Shown one piece after another: positions 60,788 through 64,000 of a stretch of DNA of 64,000 nt. Both the position numbers and the translations under genes were made by a program. The first letter of the stretch is position 1. Each line of letters begins with the position of its first letter. The notes under the pieces were generated by a model, which worked only from the letters and a program-made list of their open reading frames with translations, was not told where the DNA came from and did no database searches. Source of the DNA: Hedera helix (taxonomy: Eukaryota; Streptophyta; Magnoliopsida; Apiales; Araliaceae); assembly GCA_947179155.2 (NCBI GenBank), contig OX359264.1:61715202-61779201 (forward strand). The letters run 5' to 3'.

Positions 60788-63120
60788 TGCTTTTCTTCTT
60801 AATTTTCTTCCCGTGTGTTTGATTTCTTAATTTGCGTGCTAGCTGCTGTCTCATTTGTTCACATTTATGGTATTATATATTATTGTGTCGGCTGTTGTAT
60901 TTTCACACCTTCGTAAATTAGTTGAAGTTTATTTATATTATTAATTACATCACAATATAATATTTATAATTATCCTAATACTATAAACCTTTAAAAAGTT
61001 AAAATAAAGATAATATATCATTTTCTTTCTTCATACAAGATAACGTTTAGAAGAATTAGAATGAGTTTCTTATTAAACAAATATTTATTATAGAATTTTG
61101 AATTATTAAAGTGAAAAAAGTGAATTTTGTATTATAAAATTAGTAAGTGAGAAGATAGACGGAATTTATATTCAACCAACTCCAAAAATTTAAAATATAC
61201 TTATAAAATATAAATTTTTATTTTTCACACATATATCTAATATTAATTAAAAATATGATAATAGTGGTATAATAGTCTCCGGATGATCAAAAATAAAAAT
61301 ATATCTGGTTAAAAATTTCACACGACAATATAATTTATATATATATATATATATATATAAACGCAATAGAGTAATTAGACGCACATAAAAAAAAATCCCA
61401 ATGATGTTTTCTAGAAGGGTATTGTTAGTGGAAGTAACACGGATGACCGGCCGATCATAATATTCAAACTAGACGGACCTTTAATAAATTATTATTATTA
61501 TTGTTAGTAATATATTGAAGATTATTCTTTTCATTTTGTTTTGACAAATTTTAAAATATGCATATAAAAGACAGACATTATGAGTAAAAATTTCGATCAT
61601 AAACAATACTTATTGTTCTGCAACTTTGAAAGAAAGTCGTGGATATTAGGAGTTTGGAATTTTCTGGTGGCCATTCAGTCTATCTTTTATACGTAATCCG
61701 TGACCAATCTTGTTTGCCACCTAGCAGAGCGTATGAAACGGAAAACAAAGTGACAAAACATGAGAAAAATCCTACAAAATGTTATGTACAATAAGGTTGC
61801 GGTGGGACCGTAACGTCTCAAGAATTTCTGTATTTTTTATAATCGGTTTTATGCGTTAATATTTGTTTTTAATTTTTATAATATTTATTATTAATATATT
61901 TGATAAAAATTTAATAAATTTAAAATCTTATAACTTCTTTTAGTTATTCATTTTCAAATCACAATTTTTATATCTCAATATCAAAAATGTTATGTGATCT
62001 AAACATTACTTATGATTATACATAAATTCACTATCTAATAATAACTTTTTTTGTAAACAGCCTTATTCATGTGACTATACGATACTCGTACCATTAACAT
62101 TCTAACTAATATAGCAAAATGCTTTATAGACTCTATACATTTCTAATCTTTGCAAACATCTTTACAAATTCTTCTACAAAATATCTTTATCGCATAAGAG
62201 TTACAACAAAATAATTAATTATTTCTAATGATAGAGTTTGATCACAAAACTCAGCTTGACACGTTTTTATTCATTAACCATTTCTCAAAGTTATTGATTT
62301 AGTAACATTTTTACAATCCAATATCATTACAAAGTTATTACAACTTACCTTTCCATTTACATATACGAAAAAACAATCATAACATGCTTCCTAATCTCAT
62401 TACCAAAAAGTCATAATGGCTTAAGTTCTAACATATAATATTATGATTCTGTAGTTTATCTTCATTTCCTTTCTTTCACTGCCAGCTTCATAAGATAATC
62501 TTCCTTTACTGCAAATTAAGATTTATTTGTAAGAATGAGTGCGACGGCTCAACAAGTCTAACAGTTATTACATAATATGTTTCCTTCTCATGCTTCTCAG
62601 TTTATACATACTTCACTATTTGCATATATGGTTTATATTTCATGCATTCTTCACATTCTTACACTTACATCACATTTATTCATGTTTTGCAGTTTATACA
62701 TACTTCACATTCCTTTACAGACAAATAAGGTTCACATAGAACAACTACTTCATTCAAACGACAACATATCAACAGTTTAATAACATATTACCACATAATG
62801 ACGCATTAAAACACATTCACACTTGGCAACAAGAACTAAAAAACTTGTTTGTCATCATCTTTACCATTTACACTAATTTCTATGTCTTTCGTACGACTTA
62901 CACGGTATGTGAGATCGACAATTAGCTTATTCTTATATTAAGACCGTTACTTTAATTTATTATACTCCATACCACCTATTCAATAAGTCGATTTACCAAG
63001 CAGTCAACTCACATTGATTTACATTGATTAAACATCCATCTTATTAATTTTTTGACATTTTTTAACGTCTATACATCATAATCGGGACCCCCAAAAATAA
63101 TATTTTATTTTTAAAAATTC
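60788..63120. other. Gene-free AT-rich sequence
   Basis: No ORF worth calling. It has a (TA)n tract at about 61334-61360. The stretch from about 61800 to 63120 has a composition like an old LTR (GGGACCGTAACGTCTC near one end and GGGACCCCCAAAAATAA near the other), but I found no paired ends or target duplication. Confidence 0.5.
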
Positions 63121-64000
63121 GACACGAATTGACTCGACCCGATTAACTCACTTTGTTAGTTCTTAGAAGCACACAAGTGATCTAGAAGGGGGGTTGAATA
63201 GATCTCTTAAAAACTTTTCCCTTAAAATTATATGATATTACCGAATAGTTTATTTAATCAAAATTAGTTTGCACAGCAGAACATTAGTTTGAAAACTCCC
63301 CTTAAAGATTTGTAAAACTTCTTAGTTGAGTTTAGACTATATTGAAGATAGCTATTTATCAAGTAAATTAATCATAGCAGATATATATCTATATATGACA
63401 GAATGTAAATGACACCAGAGAGTTTAAGTGATTTGGAGACTGAATAACTCCTACTCCATTCTTCTACTTTAACGAGTAGAAAATTCACTAAGGATAGTTC
63501 ATATAGAACTCTTTAAGCCCAGTAGGCCTGAAATTTCTGGCTCACAAAGAACCCTTCAAACCCAACAAGTTTGGCTAGTTTAGTCACTAAGACAAGGACA
63601 CAAATGCCCTCTTCAAGTCCAGTAGACTTGGTTCCTTTAGTCACTAAGACAATGACACAAATGTCCTCTTCAAGTCCAGTAGACTTGACTCTTTTAGTCA
63701 CTAAGACAAGGACACAAATGCCCTCTTTAAGTCCAGCAGACTTGGTTCCTTGTTTGTTGATAGATGTTGGAGTTGCTACTGAGTTGTACTTTCAGTTCCA
63801 TTGTCTTTAAATACTCAGTAGCAGGATGTGATCATACTTGATATGATATTGAGTTAGACAATGATGCTTGGCTTTTTTATGTACTCAATATCTTTTTCTG
63901 ATCACCCATTGTGCTACTAAGCTTTGGCAATTCAGCTCCTTTGGTACTTGATAACTTCTCGAGACGAACTTTTGAGATAACTGTGAAGCTCCTTCCTTTT
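63121..64000. other. Repeat-like right edge, origin unclear
   Basis: It includes TGATCTAGAAGGGGGGTTGA near 63178, a kind of sequence often found in dispersed plant retroelements, followed by a 57-bp tandem repeat. No coding domains or element ends are visible, so I only suggest it is part of a dispersed repeat continuing to the right. Confidence 0.35.
63581..63750. repeat. 57-bp tandem repeat, three units
   Basis: Units start at 63581, 63638 and 63695 with TAGTCACTAAGACAAGGACA (second unit AATGACA). Because 57 is divisible by three, frames stay open on both strands across it. The resulting ORFs (63513-63810) are artefacts. Confidence 0.9.

Noticed and set aside
61800..63120. Possible solo LTR in the gene-free right part
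   Set aside because: Composition and a few end-like motifs are suggestive, but no matching termini or target duplication could be found.
63513..63810. Repeating-peptide ORFs on both strands near the right edge
   Set aside because: Explained by a tandem repeat with a period divisible by three.

Overview
This is nuclear DNA of a flowering plant, most likely a eudicot. The evidence is intron-bearing genes with plant-specific architectures (two-domain GTP cyclohydrolase I, DnaJ20, cyclin C, envelope quinone oxidoreductase homologue), AT-rich spacers, plant MITEs and chromovirus LTR retrotransposons. I cannot name the genus from the sequence.

Positions 1-33054 are one nested block of Ty3/gypsy elements, all on the minus strand and all resembling the Tekay/Del chromovirus clade. 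There are two families. Family 1 has LTRs of about 3.2 kb (TGTAAGACC...GGCGTCACA). Family 2 has LTRs of 3898 bp (TGTAATGACC...GGTGTCACA). The oldest element, A (family 1), enters from the left edge with a broken gag, and its 5' LTR is split into three pieces (970-1158, 26209-28909, 32762-33054). Element C (family 2, 1159-26203, target duplication CTCAC) sits in that LTR. Element B (family 1, 9821-21050, duplication ATACT) sits in the leader of C. Element D (28910-32756, duplication CTTTT) is a solo LTR that also lies in the LTR of A. B is structurally complete, with an uninterrupted 1543-codon gag-pol and near-identical LTRs. C has a broken pol but carries an intact extra reading frame for an acidic coiled-coil protein between its primer binding site and gag. 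I consider this the most unusual coding feature in the window. The family-1 promoter region (U3) has HD-Zip-I-type sites at exactly 38-bp spacing and a tandem ACGT array.

Positions 33055-64000 are gene space. The genes are a DnaJ20-type plastid co-chaperone (34383-35107, +), cyclin C of the Mediator kinase module in nine exons (37812-45094, +), GTP cyclohydrolase I in two exons (48127-51549, +), and two tandem four-exon copies of a chloroplast-envelope quinone oxidoreductase homologue (52816-56729 and 57461-60705, both -). The exon joins were worked out by hand from reading frame, GT..AG sites and remembered family sequence. Several small inverted-repeat elements lie in introns and in the region upstream of GTP cyclohydrolase. 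The last 3.3 kb has no gene I can support; it is AT-rich and contains a 57-bp tandem repeat.

The genes do not form a functional cluster. The co-chaperone and the oxidoreductases act in plastids, GTP cyclohydrolase starts cytosolic pterin/folate synthesis, and cyclin C is nuclear. The only clear local relationship is the tandem duplication of the oxidoreductase.
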